Below, in pieces: positions 1 to 8,078 of a stretch of DNA of 64,000 bases (its first letter is position 1; each line of letters opens with the position of its first letter). The stretch spans positions 186,001 through 250,000 of the forward strand of contig AP024867.1 of the NCBI GenBank assembly GCA_024346835.1, given 5' to 3'. This DNA comes from Vibrio comitans (lineage in GTDB: Bacteria; Pseudomonadota; Gammaproteobacteria; Enterobacterales; Vibrionaceae). The notes under the pieces are model-generated. The model ran no database searches. It was not told where the DNA came from and worked only from the letters and a program-made list of their open reading frames with translations. The position numbers and the translations under genes are program-made.

Positions 1-203
1 TTTCTCCTTTTTTCAACAGGGTTTTCTGTAAGTCGATTAAGTACTACTGACCCCATTGGAACCAAGGAGCAAGCTCCTTCGACTAGGGCAAATATTTTAT
101 CTTCTGACGATTCGTCTAGAGGCGATATTAGATCTTTATCTATCTTTTTTTCGGATAGGTCTTGCAAATTAGTAGATGGAACGACTTTGTTACCCGTTGT
201 CAT
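1..203 (-). CDS. Hypothetical protein, N-terminal part only (runs off left edge)
   Basis: An open frame on the minus strand starts at ATG 203-201 and stays open for 67 codons to the left edge, so only the N-terminus is present. The start is supported by an AAAGGG ribosome-binding sequence about 9 bases upstream. The visible protein begins MTTGNKVVPSTN, is rich in charged residues for about 40 residues, then has a more apolar stretch (FALVEGACSLVPMGSVVL). There is no signal peptide and I recognise no family. It is divergent from the amidohydrolase gene to its right. Confidence 0.55.
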   Translation of the reverse strand, partial: MTTGNKVVPSTNLQDLSEKKIDKDLISPLDESSEDKIFALVEGACSLVPMGSVVLNRLTENPVEKRR

Positions 204-528
204 ACTAAAACCCTTTACCAAGCCAGAAACTAACTTATGTTTATCGCATTAGTTTGGCTATGGCAATACTTGAACACGCGATATGCATTATGAACATGGC
301 TAGATTGAAATGGGGCAAAACTTACTTATTCAAGAGTCCAGTATTGCCGGAGCAGATCATAAGCTTTCAATCTCGACAAAAACATCTAGCGAAAGCACTA
401 CAAACCCTATCCTTTTTACCCCTTTAAAGTGCAATTGTGTCACAACAAATCTCCTCAACTGGTACTAAGTTTCCTCAGGTTTTACAAGTAACGTTATTAC
501 GTAATTAATCAATAAGTTGGAGTGTTCA
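204..528. other. Intergenic region, divergent promoters presumed
   Basis: 325 bases between two divergent genes. It must contain the promoters of both, but I could not single out a convincing -10/-35 pair. A small palindrome TTACGTAA lies about 30 bases before the lipoprotein gene. No RNA gene or repeat was seen. Confidence 0.4.
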
Positions 529-2247
529 ATGAAGAGGCAATTCACAATCCCTACCTCACTATTATGTGCTTTCAGTTTGGTCGCATGTAATGGCTCAAGT
601 AACAAAGGTACCCCCGTCGATGCCGATACGGTTTTCTATAACGGTCAGATAATCACTATGGACAGCAATGAGACAACCGCATCATCACTCGCTGTGAAAG
701 AAGGGAAAATTGTTGGTCTTAATGTACCCGTTTCTAACTATAGCGCCTCTGATGTCGAACTAATTAACCTCGACAACCAAACTATCGTTCCCGGATTTAT
801 CGATGCTCATGGCCATTTTTCCATGGTTGCACAAAGTATCAATTACGCTAACCTCGCTCCTTCTCCTGTTGGAGAAAGTGACTCTATTCCATTGCTCGTC
901 CAATCGATGCAAGAGTTTTGGGAGGACAGAGAATTGGCTGAAGGGCAATGGCTGGTTGGCACAGGTTATGACGACTCTCTTCTTGCAGAACAGACACACC
1001 CAACAAGGTACGACTTAGATCAAGTCAGTACTGAAGTTCCAATAGTCATTGTCCACGTATCGTTCCACCTAGCCGTTGTTAATAGTAAAGCGCTTGAATT
1101 GCTTGAAATTGATGAGAGCACCATTGACCCAGAAGGAGGCAAAATTGTCCGTGTTGAAGGGACAAATATACCTAATGGCGTGCTCGAAGAAACTGCCATG
1201 TATCTGGCGATGGGCGGGCTGGAATCTGCACCTCAAACACCTGAAAGTACGATTGAGGCGTTCAATTTAGCGCAAGAGTATTATGCTAGTTTTGGGATTA
1301 CCACGATTCAAGACGGAGCCGCCTCGCCTGCATCTGTTCGTCTATACGAATCACTGGGAAACAATGATGTTCTTTATCTTGATATCGCAGCTTACCCAAC
1401 TTGGGATGCTTATACGATACTAGGGATTGAAGGTTACGAAACCTCTCGAGAATACACCAATAATTTTCGTATCGCGGGTGTGAAAATGATATTGGATGGC
1501 TCTCCACAAGGTAAAACCGCGTTCATGACCCAGCCGTACCTCAACCCACCAGCGGGAGAATCGAACGATTATGTCGGATATTCAACGCTAACCAAAACAT
1601 TTTTAGAGCAAAAACTACGAGGTTACTTAGACTCTGGTACACAGTTTATCATCCATACCAATGGCGATGCTTCCGTTGATATGTTATTGGATACTTTAGA
1701 TGGCATTACAGTGGAATCAGATGATTTTGAATCTATTCGCCCTGTGTCTATTCACTCACAAACATCCCGAGACGACCAACTTAAGCGGATGGTTGAATAC
1801 AATATGATACCCTCATTCTTCTCTGCCCATACCTACTTTTGGGGGGATTGGCACCGAGACGAAGTGTTCGGCCTTGAACGCGCACAACGAATCAGTCCAA
1901 CTCGATCCGCTTCTAATTTCGAGATTCCATATACCACTCACAACGATTCGCCTGTTGTCGACCCTGATATAATTCGCTTAATTTATAACACAGTAAATCG
2001 GGTGACTCGTTCTGGGCAAACACTTGGGGACGCGCAAAAGGCAACGCCTTACGAGGCTTTAGCCTCTGTAACAAAAAACGCGGCTTATCAATACTTTGAA
2101 GACGATACCAAAGGGACCCTTGAGCTTGGCAAAATTGCAGATTTGGTCATTTTAACCGACAACCCATTGACCATTTCACCTGAAAAAATCAATCAAATTA
2201 AGGTCGTTAAAACCTACAAAAATGGTGTGAATGTCTACCAGCAATAA
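529..2247 (+). CDS. YtcJ-like amidohydrolase, predicted lipoprotein
   Basis: Predicted metal-dependent hydrolase of the amidohydrolase-3/YtcJ group, probably acting on an amide or N-acyl substrate that cannot be named. The start is ATG 529 (572 aa), placed 6 bases after GGAG; an upstream in-frame TTG at 517 overlaps that ribosome-binding site and is unlikely. Residues 1-20 form a lipoprotein signal with lipobox LVAC, and Asn follows the Cys, which suggests the outer membrane. Family landmarks in order: GFIDAHGHF (metal-binding HxH) near residue 90, AGVKMILDGSPQGKTA near 320, IHTNGDA near 380, IHSQTSRDD near 415, and THNDSP near 480, corresponding to the usual SDxP. Most YtcJ proteins are cytoplasmic, so the lipid anchor is a variation. 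It is a single gene with no operon partner. Confidence 0.85.
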   Translation: MKRQFTIPTSLLCAFSLVACNGSSNKGTPVDADTVFYNGQIITMDSNETTASSLAVKEGKIVGLNVPVSNYSASDVELINLDNQTIVPGFIDAHGHFSMVAQSINYANLAPSPVGESDSIPLLVQSMQEFWEDRELAEGQWLVGTGYDDSLLAEQTHPTRYDLDQVSTEVPIVIVHVSFHLAVVNSKALELLEIDESTIDPEGGKIVRVEGTNIPNGVLEETAMYLAMGGLESAPQTPESTIEAFNLAQEYYASFGITTIQDGAASPASVRLYESLGNNDVLYLDIAAYPTWDAYTILGIEGYETSREYTNNFRIAGVKMILDGSPQGKTAFMTQPYLNPPAGESNDYVGYSTLTKTFLEQKLRGYLDSGTQFIIHTNGDASVDMLLDTLDGITVESDDFESIRPVSIHSQTSRDDQLKRMVEYNMIPSFFSAHTYFWGDWHRDEVFGLERAQRISPTRSASNFEIPYTTHNDSPVVDPDIIRLIYNTVNRVTRSGQTLGDAQKATPYEALASVTKNAAYQYFEDDTKGTLELGKIADLVILTDNPLTISPEKINQIKVVKTYKNGVNVYQQ

Positions 2248-2296
2248 CGAACAGACACATCTATCAAGCCGGTTCTTATCAAACTAAGCTGCTTTA

Positions 2297-2324
2297 ACAA
2301 CGCTCATTGTATAATGAGCGTTGT
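2297..2324 (+). terminator. Inverted repeat, probable terminator of the amidohydrolase gene
   Basis: A perfect 12-bp stem (ACAACGCTCATT / AATGAGCGTTGT) with a GTAT loop begins 50 bases after the stop codon. The sequence after it (CTTCGT) has no clean T run, so it may be a weak or Rho-assisted terminator. Confidence 0.55.
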
Positions 2325-2555
2325 CTTCGTATAAAAAGCAGCATTGAATGCGCCCAATGATTTAACCCTCCACCAGCAGTTCAACGGTAAGACGTGATTT
2401 TTATCGGCAGTATTATGATAAAAAATGTATCCCATTAGCTTACCAGTTTCACGTTATTGTTAGGTTTAACTAGAAAGGTTGAGGCATTTCCGAGTTAGCG
2501 CTAGCCCAATCACACATCTTTATCTCTCTTTTGTCCCAAAGCTTAGTTCTGTAAA

Positions 2556-2600
2556 ACGTTTTTGGACATTTCTGTGTCAGTGACATTGCTAATTTAGCAA
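2556..2600 (+). repeat. Degenerate dispersed repeat, copy A
   Basis: The last 25 bases (2576-2600) match 5228-5252 at 23 of 25 positions, and the first part (TTTTTGGACATTT) reappears near 6130. The rest of 2325-2635 shows no intact gene. These look like scraps of an old repeated element. Confidence 0.45.
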
Positions 2601-2635
2601 TCAATGAATTAGTTTAGATATGGAAAATCAACTGA

Positions 2636-3001
2636 TTATGTGTGTTGCTTCGCATACCAAATTCCGAAACCAATGACCATTACTAGCTCAACAGCAACCC
2701 ACATCCAATGCCTTGGTACGGAACCATCAAGGAAAATACCCATTACGCGCGAAATTAGCGCCCCTAATGTTAATGTCATACCGAGTGCAGCAACAGTAAA
2801 CAGATATGGGGTAATTTGATGATGAAAGATGAGCAGCATGCCTGTCCCCATTAGAAAGCCCCACCGGACTCTTCTTTCAACAGCTTGGAAGGCATCCTCA
2901 GGGATGGGTTTATTACTAACTAGCTCAGGGTTATAGCTCAGTATCCCCCCTAGTAATAAAATGATAACACCCACCACCTGTAAAACTATTTTACTGTCCA
3001 T
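2636..3001 (-). CDS. Small integral membrane protein, DUF4345-like
   Basis: 121-residue protein with four likely transmembrane helices (about residues 5-23, 47-65, 69-88 and 100-117). Length, helix layout and the sequence GALISRVMGIFLDG resemble the DUF4345 family, whose function is unknown. It lies 44 bases downstream of the SDR gene on the same strand, so the two are probably co-transcribed and under the divergent AraC-type regulator. No catalytic motif is visible. Confidence 0.65.
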   Translation of the reverse strand: MDSKIVLQVVGVIILLLGGILSYNPELVSNKPIPEDAFQAVERRVRWGFLMGTGMLLIFHHQITPYLFTVAALGMTLTLGALISRVMGIFLDGSVPRHWMWVAVELVMVIGFGIWYAKQHT

Positions 3002-3045
3002 AAATATCCTTAAACGTACTTAACGCAATGCTCCTGTATTATCGT

Positions 3046-3936
3046 TTAATATTTTATTCCTGTTAGTTCTTCAGATAGCGTCCAAAGCTTTCGGGCAACA
3101 TCGACATCATGTGACTGCTTGCTTGATTCTACCTTAATGGGTGCGCCATGTAGTTCAAAGAAATCCTGCGGGCCGAAGAAATCACCCGAAGATGCACTTT
3201 CGTCTATTGCAGCTCGTAGTGTTGGTAGTGCTCCCATTTCTTTACTCTGGCCGAAAAAGATATTTAAGAATTTCACCACGCCACGCTGAAGTTCCGATGT
3301 CGTCCATCCCGGATGAGCTGCTGTAACCATAGGGTTGTCACCTTCTGATTCAAGCCGTCTTTTCAGCTCATAGGCAAAGTAGAGATTCGCCAGTTTGCTA
3401 TCTGCGTACGCCGTAAAGTTACTGTATTTTCGCTTTTCCCAGTTCAGATCATCCAAATCGATCTTCGACGCCTTATGTGCGCCAGCAGAAACTACCACCA
3501 CACGGGAGTTTGGTGTTTTCTTGAGAGTCTCGAGTAGATGGCCGACCAATGCAAAGTGACCTAGATGATTCGTCCCCATCAGAATTTCAAATCCGTCATC
3601 AGTCTTGGCATAGGGGCACGCTACTCCTGCGTTGTTGACCAGTAAATCAAGTCTGTCGAAAGTTGCTAAAAGCTGTGAACTAAACGCTTGAATTGAGCTA
3701 AGACTGGAAAGGTCCAACTGCATAACCGAAATGTCGGTGTCAGGATAGTTTGCTCGAATTTCCGCTGCTACCTTCTCACCTTTTGATACATTTCTAACCG
3801 CAAGTACTACCGTCGATTGTTTTTGCGCTAGCACCTTAGCAGTTTCCTTGCCGATCCCGCTGGTTGATCCAGTCACAACTGAAATCCTGCCTTTTTGAGT
3901 AGGTATGTCGTCAGCACTCCAAGGTTTACTTGCCAT
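3046..3936 (-). CDS. SDR-family NAD(P)-dependent oxidoreductase
   Basis: Short-chain dehydrogenase/reductase, 296 aa, resembling the retinol-dehydrogenase-like group that is common in bacteria; the substrate is unknown. The Rossmann nucleotide motif TGSTSGIG is at residues 22-29, the structural NNAG motif is near 100, and the catalytic YxxxK appears as YADSKLAN near 175, with the preceding VVVSAGAHK supplying Ser. An extra C-terminal segment ending in TLSEELTGIKY is typical of the group. It is first in a two-gene unit with the DUF4345-like gene and is divergent from the AraC regulator at 4229, a usual arrangement for a regulator and its target. Confidence 0.85.
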   Translation of the reverse strand: MASKPWSADDIPTQKGRISVVTGSTSGIGKETAKVLAQKQSTVVLAVRNVSKGEKVAAEIRANYPDTDISVMQLDLSSLSSIQAFSSQLLATFDRLDLLVNNAGVACPYAKTDDGFEILMGTNHLGHFALVGHLLETLKKTPNSRVVVVSAGAHKASKIDLDDLNWEKRKYSNFTAYADSKLANLYFAYELKRRLESEGDNPMVTAAHPGWTTSELQRGVVKFLNIFFGQSKEMGALPTLRAAIDESASSGDFFGPQDFFELHGAPIKVESSKQSHDVDVARKLWTLSEELTGIKY

Positions 3937-4061
3937 GAACTTTATTCCTCATATTTTATGATGGTTTAGCTATTTCGAAACAAGGCCTTGAGCACAATGC
4001 AGTTACATTCGAAGGGCTTCGTAATCGATAGAGCAATCATAAGAGACATGACCAAAAGTAG

Positions 4062-4150
4062 CAGTGCACAAAACTGCAAGAATTGTATACGAAATAACGA
4101 ATCGAACCGCTCCGAAGTTTTGTATACACTTCACGTCAATTTGTGCACTG
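4062..4150. promoter_or_regulatory. Divergent SDR/AraC control region with long inverted repeat
   Basis: The region contains a perfect 11-bp inverted repeat, CAGTGCACAAA at 4062-4072 and TTTGTGCACTG at 4140-4150. Between the arms lie two copies of TTGTATAC (4083-4090 and 4120-4127), 37 bases apart. Paired half-sites of this kind suit an AraC-family regulator that binds two sites and loops. No long gene is credible here, although an 86-codon frame crosses it. Confidence 0.45.
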
Positions 4151-4228
4151 AACTTTCTGTTCAACTAAACCATAATATGAATCAGAGCGAGGTAGATGCC
4201 GCTAGAGGATCAGCGATAAGGTTAAACA

Positions 4229-5146
4229 ATGAAAAAATTCCACTTTGATACCATTAAACAACTCAATGCTGTTCTTGGTATACGCCCACCAGAGCGCCCT
4301 TTAGTTGATGTAATGAAACTAGATCCAAACAGTGATGACAATCAATTACTCAGCGGTGAGAGCATTTCACTCACCACCAGCTTCTACGCGATATCGTTCA
4401 AACACATCACGTCAGGCGAAGTCATGTACGGCCGTACCCAATACGATTGTTCAAATGGGACAGTGCTGTTTATTGCTCCCGGTCAAGAGCTGACCGCCAG
4501 CGGTATAATCATTGACTCCGTTGCTCGCACCATCTGCTTTCACCCCGATTATATCCGTGGTCACAAGCTGCAAGACGAACTTAAGCAATATCAATTTTTC
4601 AATTATTCGGTTAACGAGGCTCTACACCTTTCACCAAAAGAAGAGCAACATATGGTCGCGATGTTTGATGCGCTTGAGGCAGAAAACAACATGAGCCTAG
4701 ATGCCTTTAGTAAAGAGCTCATTTTATCGCAAATCAGTACCTTATTGATGTACGCCAATCGCTATTACCACCGCCAATTTATGATGCGTAAAGAGGCTGA
4801 CACCTCAATATACGATCGGTTTTCAAAGCTTTTAGAGGCTCGCTTAGACGCTATCATTCAAGAATCTGCCACAATCCCTGAAGTAGAAGAGCTGGCGCAA
4901 AGCATGAATATGACCAGTCGATACCTAAGCGATGCCCTGAAAGCTGAAACAGGTAAAACAACGAAGGATTGGATTCATTATGCTCTGATTGATAAGTCAA
5001 AAGATCGCTTACTCTCTAGTAAGGATTCCGTGGCGACCATTGCCTACAGTTTAGGCTTTGAATACCCACAATATTTTTCCAGACTATTCAAAAACAAAGT
5101 TGGGGTGACTCCTTCAGAGTATCGATTACAGAATGCCCGCCATTAA
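4229..5146 (+). CDS. AraC-family transcriptional regulator
   Basis: 305-residue regulator with an N-terminal cupin-like sensing domain (about 40-170) and a C-terminal double helix-turn-helix (about 205-300) ending in the family signature: SVATIAYSLGFEYPQYFSRL then FKNKVGVTPSEYR. The gene faces away from the SDR/DUF4345 unit, so that unit is the likely target; a self-regulatory role is also usual. The inducer is unknown. The start ATG follows AAGGTTAAACA, a moderate ribosome-binding site. Confidence 0.9.
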   Translation: MKKFHFDTIKQLNAVLGIRPPERPLVDVMKLDPNSDDNQLLSGESISLTTSFYAISFKHITSGEVMYGRTQYDCSNGTVLFIAPGQELTASGIIIDSVARTICFHPDYIRGHKLQDELKQYQFFNYSVNEALHLSPKEEQHMVAMFDALEAENNMSLDAFSKELILSQISTLLMYANRYYHRQFMMRKEADTSIYDRFSKLLEARLDAIIQESATIPEVEELAQSMNMTSRYLSDALKAETGKTTKDWIHYALIDKSKDRLLSSKDSVATIAYSLGFEYPQYFSRLFKNKVGVTPSEYRLQNARH

Positions 5147-5227
5147 TAGTGCAGCTTGAGAGTAATATGCAATATGAATTCTAATGGTTAGGAAATGTCT
5201 ATCTGGCTCACTTTGGGGCAGAAGCTT

Positions 5228-5252
5228 GTCAGTGATATTACTAATTTAGCAA
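5228..5252 (+). repeat. Degenerate dispersed repeat, copy B
   Basis: 25 bases matching 2576-2600 with two differences. The surrounding stretch (5147-5406) contains no gene that I can support. Confidence 0.4.
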
Positions 5253-5406
5253 AGTACGAAAAACGTTGATTAACCTCTAACCTATATCTCGGGTAGACGT
5301 TTTTTTAGGTTGCAGTCACAGAAGCGTCATTAGCAAGAAAATCAATATTAACAGTGATATATAATGATAGTAGTTATCATTATCATATTGAAACACCAAT
5401 TATTAC

Positions 5407-5551
5407 ACTATTACGGTTGGCTTTGTCGGTAGTGCTGTTTCTGGTGGGCTGGCTCCGATAATGGGGGCTGGAACATAGGGTGCTCTAGCTACTGGAGGTG
5501 TTCGGATCTCCGTTAGTGATGGGTGTAACAGTTGTCATCGCTAAAAAATAA
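5407..5551 (+). pseudogene. Broken small glycine-rich hydrophobic ORF
   Basis: One frame reads TVGFVGSAVSGGLAPIMGAG then hits TAG at 5476-5478. It continues as GALATGG, and a one-base shift near 5498 restores a hydrophobic tail VFGSPLVMGVTVVIAKK ending at TAA 5549. Read together they look like a small Gly/Ala-rich membrane-active peptide (holin- or bacteriocin-like) inactivated by a stop and a frameshift. No start codon is evident in frame. The family is not recognised, and the reading could be coincidental. Confidence 0.35.
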
Positions 5552-5586
5552 ACAGTGGTTAATTTTTAGAATCAAGAGGTACCAAA

Positions 5587-5787
5587 TTGGCTGAGTTTAT
5601 GGACAAAATGGTAAAAGAAAGCCTACTGACTTGTGCATTAATCATGGTAGGGGTGGGAGTTTCCGAAGGTAGCTTCTCAAATGGCTTATTATCTCCTGAA
5701 GCCCTCAGAGTTTATATGTTAACCATGATATTTACACCCATTCACGCATTGTTAGTCATCGGGTTTAAGCGGTTACTTTCAAAATAA
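5587..5787 (+). CDS. Small two-helix membrane protein, unknown
   Basis: 66 residues if translation starts at TTG 5587, which lies 6 bases after AAGAGGT; an ATG at 5599 would also be in frame but is less well placed. Two apolar segments (about residues 12-30 and 42-62) suggest a helical hairpin in the membrane, ending with the basic tail FKRLLSK. It sits 35 bases after the broken glycine-rich ORF and may once have been its partner, for example an immunity or holin-like protein. No family was recognised. Confidence 0.45.
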   Translation: MAEFMDKMVKESLLTCALIMVGVGVSEGSFSNGLLSPEALRVYMLTMIFTPIHALLVIGFKRLLSK

Positions 5788-5799
5788 TTTTTTCTTCAT

Positions 5800-6022
5800 C
5801 TAAGGTTATCAGCTGACAACTTGGTATTCTCCATGGCCAGTTTCAGTAGCATTTATGAGCTGTTGAAGAACTTTGAAATTCATTGAAGGGGACCTAAGTC
5901 ATACGAACGCTAACTTTCTCGCCTTTTGCATATAGGTCGTTGCAATAATCATTGACTCTTTCCTCAATAGGGCTCTTTTGCAAATAAGTCTCTACCGAAG
6001 CGTAATCACACAAGTACCTATC
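5800..6022 (-). pseudogene. Decayed KfrA-N-like DNA-binding protein
   Basis: Reading the minus strand from 6022, one frame gives YASVETYLQKSPIEERVNDY, then CNDLYAKGEKVSVRMT, a TAG, VPFNEFQSSSTAHKCY, a TGA, NWPWRI and further sense codons. The order (helix, V-DY--LYA-GEKVSVR, SSTAHK-Y, NW) matches the N-terminal domain of plasmid/phage KfrA-type DNA-binding proteins. Two in-frame stops and no start mark it as a relic. It overlaps no intact gene. The assignment rests on motif memory, not a search. Confidence 0.5.
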
Positions 6023-6127
6023 CTACATAGCACTATAAATTTGTCCATTGAGTAGTTAAATTTATCGCAGGACTTGAAAGAGAAGAATCGACGCCAATTC
6101 GAAGACTTAAGTCTCTCGCTCTAAACT

Positions 6128-6152
6128 CATTTTTGGACATTTTTGAGTTAGC
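6128..6152 (+). repeat. Degenerate dispersed repeat, copy C
   Basis: CATTTTTGGACATTTTTGAG resembles the first half of copy A at 2556-2575. The stretch 6023-6557 has a 68-codon minus-strand frame across 6033-6239 that I do not believe is a gene, because it has no ribosome-binding site and is mostly composed of this repeat region. The remainder holds the presumed promoter of the Cox-like gene. Confidence 0.3.
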
Positions 6153-6557
6153 CCTAATACCACCAAAACGTCTCTGGACATAAAGTGCAGTGGCCAAATT
6201 CACTATGCCAGTACAGTAGTACCCACCTAGTTCATACACACCATTAATACACCAGAAATCCTATATAGAGAGGTAAATTTCTAGTGAATTGGGTATCCAT
6301 TAAATACCCTCAAAGTGATATTTGAGAACTAACTCGCAAGGTCTAAGGCAAGCACTCAAACCTTTCGTAAAATATGCTTCAATCTTGAATACACCAAAAG
6401 CACTCCATATAGATAGTTTTTATGCCCTGACCACTATATGTGTAATTTCACACTCAAATATGTAAAAGCACCAGCTTGCTAAGCGCTGACTTTAGCAAAA
6501 GCTTCGGTGAGGTACCCTATCACTATAAATTCAACAAACTGATTTAAGAGATCAATC

Positions 6558-6770
6558 ATGTTAAGTCATCAAATAGATACATCAGTCCCATTCGTAACCT
6601 TTGAGGTATACAGCTTGCAAACAGGTATGCCCCTCAACACAGTCAAAGATTACGCACGTCGTGGAAAAATCATCATTAAAACCAAAGACCGTCCAGGCGA
6701 GAAACCTTTGGTTAATATGGTAGCGATGAGAGAAATTGCCGCTAGAGAAGCATTAGAAAAGTTGGGTTAA
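6558..6770 (+). CDS. Phage Cox/CII-like DNA-binding regulator
   Basis: 70-residue protein resembling the Cox or CII-type small regulators of P2-like phages (the Vibrio K139 group). The segment FVTFEVYSLQTGMPLNTVKD is a winged-helix/MerR-like recognition region, followed by YARRGKI. In P2 relatives Cox acts both as excisionase and as an early-promoter switch. It begins 6 bases after AAGAGAT and lies 128 bases upstream of the integrase on the same strand. No repressor, replication or structural phage genes remain nearby, so it is part of a remnant or a very small integrative element. Confidence 0.65.
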   Translation: MLSHQIDTSVPFVTFEVYSLQTGMPLNTVKDYARRGKIIIKTKDRPGEKPLVNMVAMREIAAREALEKLG

Positions 6771-6898
6771 TAAACGACCTTCTTATAAAGCATTGATGCT
6801 CTGAAGTTTTCGTTCGTAAACACCAGTATTTACAGTAATAAGAGAAACTCTAGCCAAATTACAAAATTTCAACATTCAAATACGCGTAGAAATAGATT

Positions 6899-7963
6899 AT
6901 GACCATAAAAAAAGTCGGAGATAATAAGCAGAAGCCATGGCTTCTAGATGCATATCCCTATGGTAGAGATAAAAAGCGGGTAAGGAAACGTTTTGCAACC
7001 AAAGGTGAGGCCGTTCAATATGAAAAGTACTTACTTGAGCAAGTAAATGGAAAAACCTCGCTCGCCAATAAATCTGAACGTCGTCAACTCAATGAAATTG
7101 TTCATACATGGCACAGTTTGTATGGTTCAACACTCGCGAATGAGGGGCCGATTTACAGCAAAATGATAAAGATGGCACATGCTATGGGGAACCCCACTGC
7201 AAGTACCTTTAATGCCAAACTATTTGCTGATTTCCGCGCAAAGCGTCAGCGCGGCGAGATTATTTTTACAGATGACCGTTGGAATAAAGGTGCACCTAGC
7301 GTTTCTACGCTCAACTCTGAGCTGCGCCGATTCAAAGGGATATTTAATAAAATGAGCGAACTTGGAGAATGGCACGGACCAAATCCTTTAGACGGGATAA
7401 AACCTTTTAAAGAACACGAAACCGAGATGGGGTATCTCACCGACGATCAATTAATAGAGTTAATTGAGCATGTACAAGTACATAAACTAACAGACATGTA
7501 TAAAATTATGGTCGTATGCTTGTCGACCGGTGCTCGATGGAACGAAGCAGCAAAATTAAAACGAACTCAATTAAAAGTATCTGTGGATAAGAATTCTGGA
7601 AAAAAAACCTTCATGGTTAGTTTCATTAAAACCAAAAGTAAAAAAAATCGCTCCATCCCTATCTCAGAAGAGGTCTATCAACTGATAAGTGAAGGAACAT
7701 CAGCGCATTTGTTTGAAGAAGATTGTTATCACTCTTTTCGTTACATTCTAAACAACAAGCTGGCTCTTGGTCTCCCGAGAGGACAAGCAACACATGTATT
7801 GAGACACACATTTGCAAGTCACTTTATGATGAACGGCGGCAGCATTTTAGTTCTCAGAGATATCCTTGGACATTCTGATATTACAATGACCATGCGCTAC
7901 GCACATTTTGCTCCCGATCATTTAACAGATGCTATTACTTTCAACCCTATTTCTAATCTGTAA
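6899..7963 (+). CDS. Tyrosine site-specific recombinase, P2/K139-like integrase
   Basis: 354-residue phage integrase. An N-terminal arm-binding region (about 1-60) and SAM-like core-binding domain (about 60-165) precede the catalytic domain. All catalytic residues can be seen: Arg213 in STGARW, Lys246 in the TKSKK beta-hairpin, His299 and Arg302 in HVLRH, His325 in LGHSD, and nucleophile Tyr334 in MRYAH. It is therefore probably intact. The gene ends 116 bases before the stop of guaC, which is convergent, so the element is likely integrated at or beside the guaC terminator. Tandem 11-mers just after the stop may be its binding sites. Confidence 0.9.
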   Translation: MTIKKVGDNKQKPWLLDAYPYGRDKKRVRKRFATKGEAVQYEKYLLEQVNGKTSLANKSERRQLNEIVHTWHSLYGSTLANEGPIYSKMIKMAHAMGNPTASTFNAKLFADFRAKRQRGEIIFTDDRWNKGAPSVSTLNSELRRFKGIFNKMSELGEWHGPNPLDGIKPFKEHETEMGYLTDDQLIELIEHVQVHKLTDMYKIMVVCLSTGARWNEAAKLKRTQLKVSVDKNSGKKTFMVSFIKTKSKKNRSIPISEEVYQLISEGTSAHLFEEDCYHSFRYILNNKLALGLPRGQATHVLRHTFASHFMMNGGSILVLRDILGHSDITMTMRYAHFAPDHLTDAITFNPISNL

Positions 7964-7984
7964 GCCTCGAAATTTCCATTTCCC

Positions 7985-8006
7985 TGCCGACACTTTGCCG
8001 ACACTT
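7985..8006. repeat. Two tandem 11-bp repeats, possible integrase arm sites or att region
   Basis: TGCCGACACTT occurs twice head-to-tail without spacer (7985-7995 and 7996-8006), followed by a partial third copy (TGCC). Its position between int and the guaC terminator is where an attachment site and integrase arm-binding repeats would be expected. I could not find a matching second att site in the window. Confidence 0.45.
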
Positions 8007-8022
8007 GCCAATTTTAACCAAA

Positions 8023-8050
8023 AAAAAGAGCCGCTAAAGCGGCTCTTTTT
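8023..8050. terminator. Bidirectional terminator between int and guaC
   Basis: A strong hairpin, GAGCCGC / GCGGCTC with a TAAA loop, is flanked by an A run on the left and a T run on the right (8023-8050), so it can terminate transcription in both directions. It serves guaC (minus) and the integrase (plus). Confidence 0.85.
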
Positions 8051-8078
8051 AGCTCGGAATTTCCGAAGTATTCAAGAT

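Noticed and set aside
3988..4248. 86-codon plus-strand ORF over the SDR/AraC intergenic region
   Set aside because: It overlaps the AraC start, has no ribosome-binding site, and crosses the inverted-repeat control region; its composition is not protein-like.
2297..6152. Integron attC sites or a cassette array in the accessory region
   Set aside because: The repeats found are few, irregularly spaced and do not have the VCR-type ends, and the recombinase present is a phage-type integrase.
6033..6239. 68-codon minus-strand ORF in the phage-remnant region
   Set aside because: It has no ribosome-binding site, overlaps the dispersed-repeat scrap, and shows no recognisable domain.
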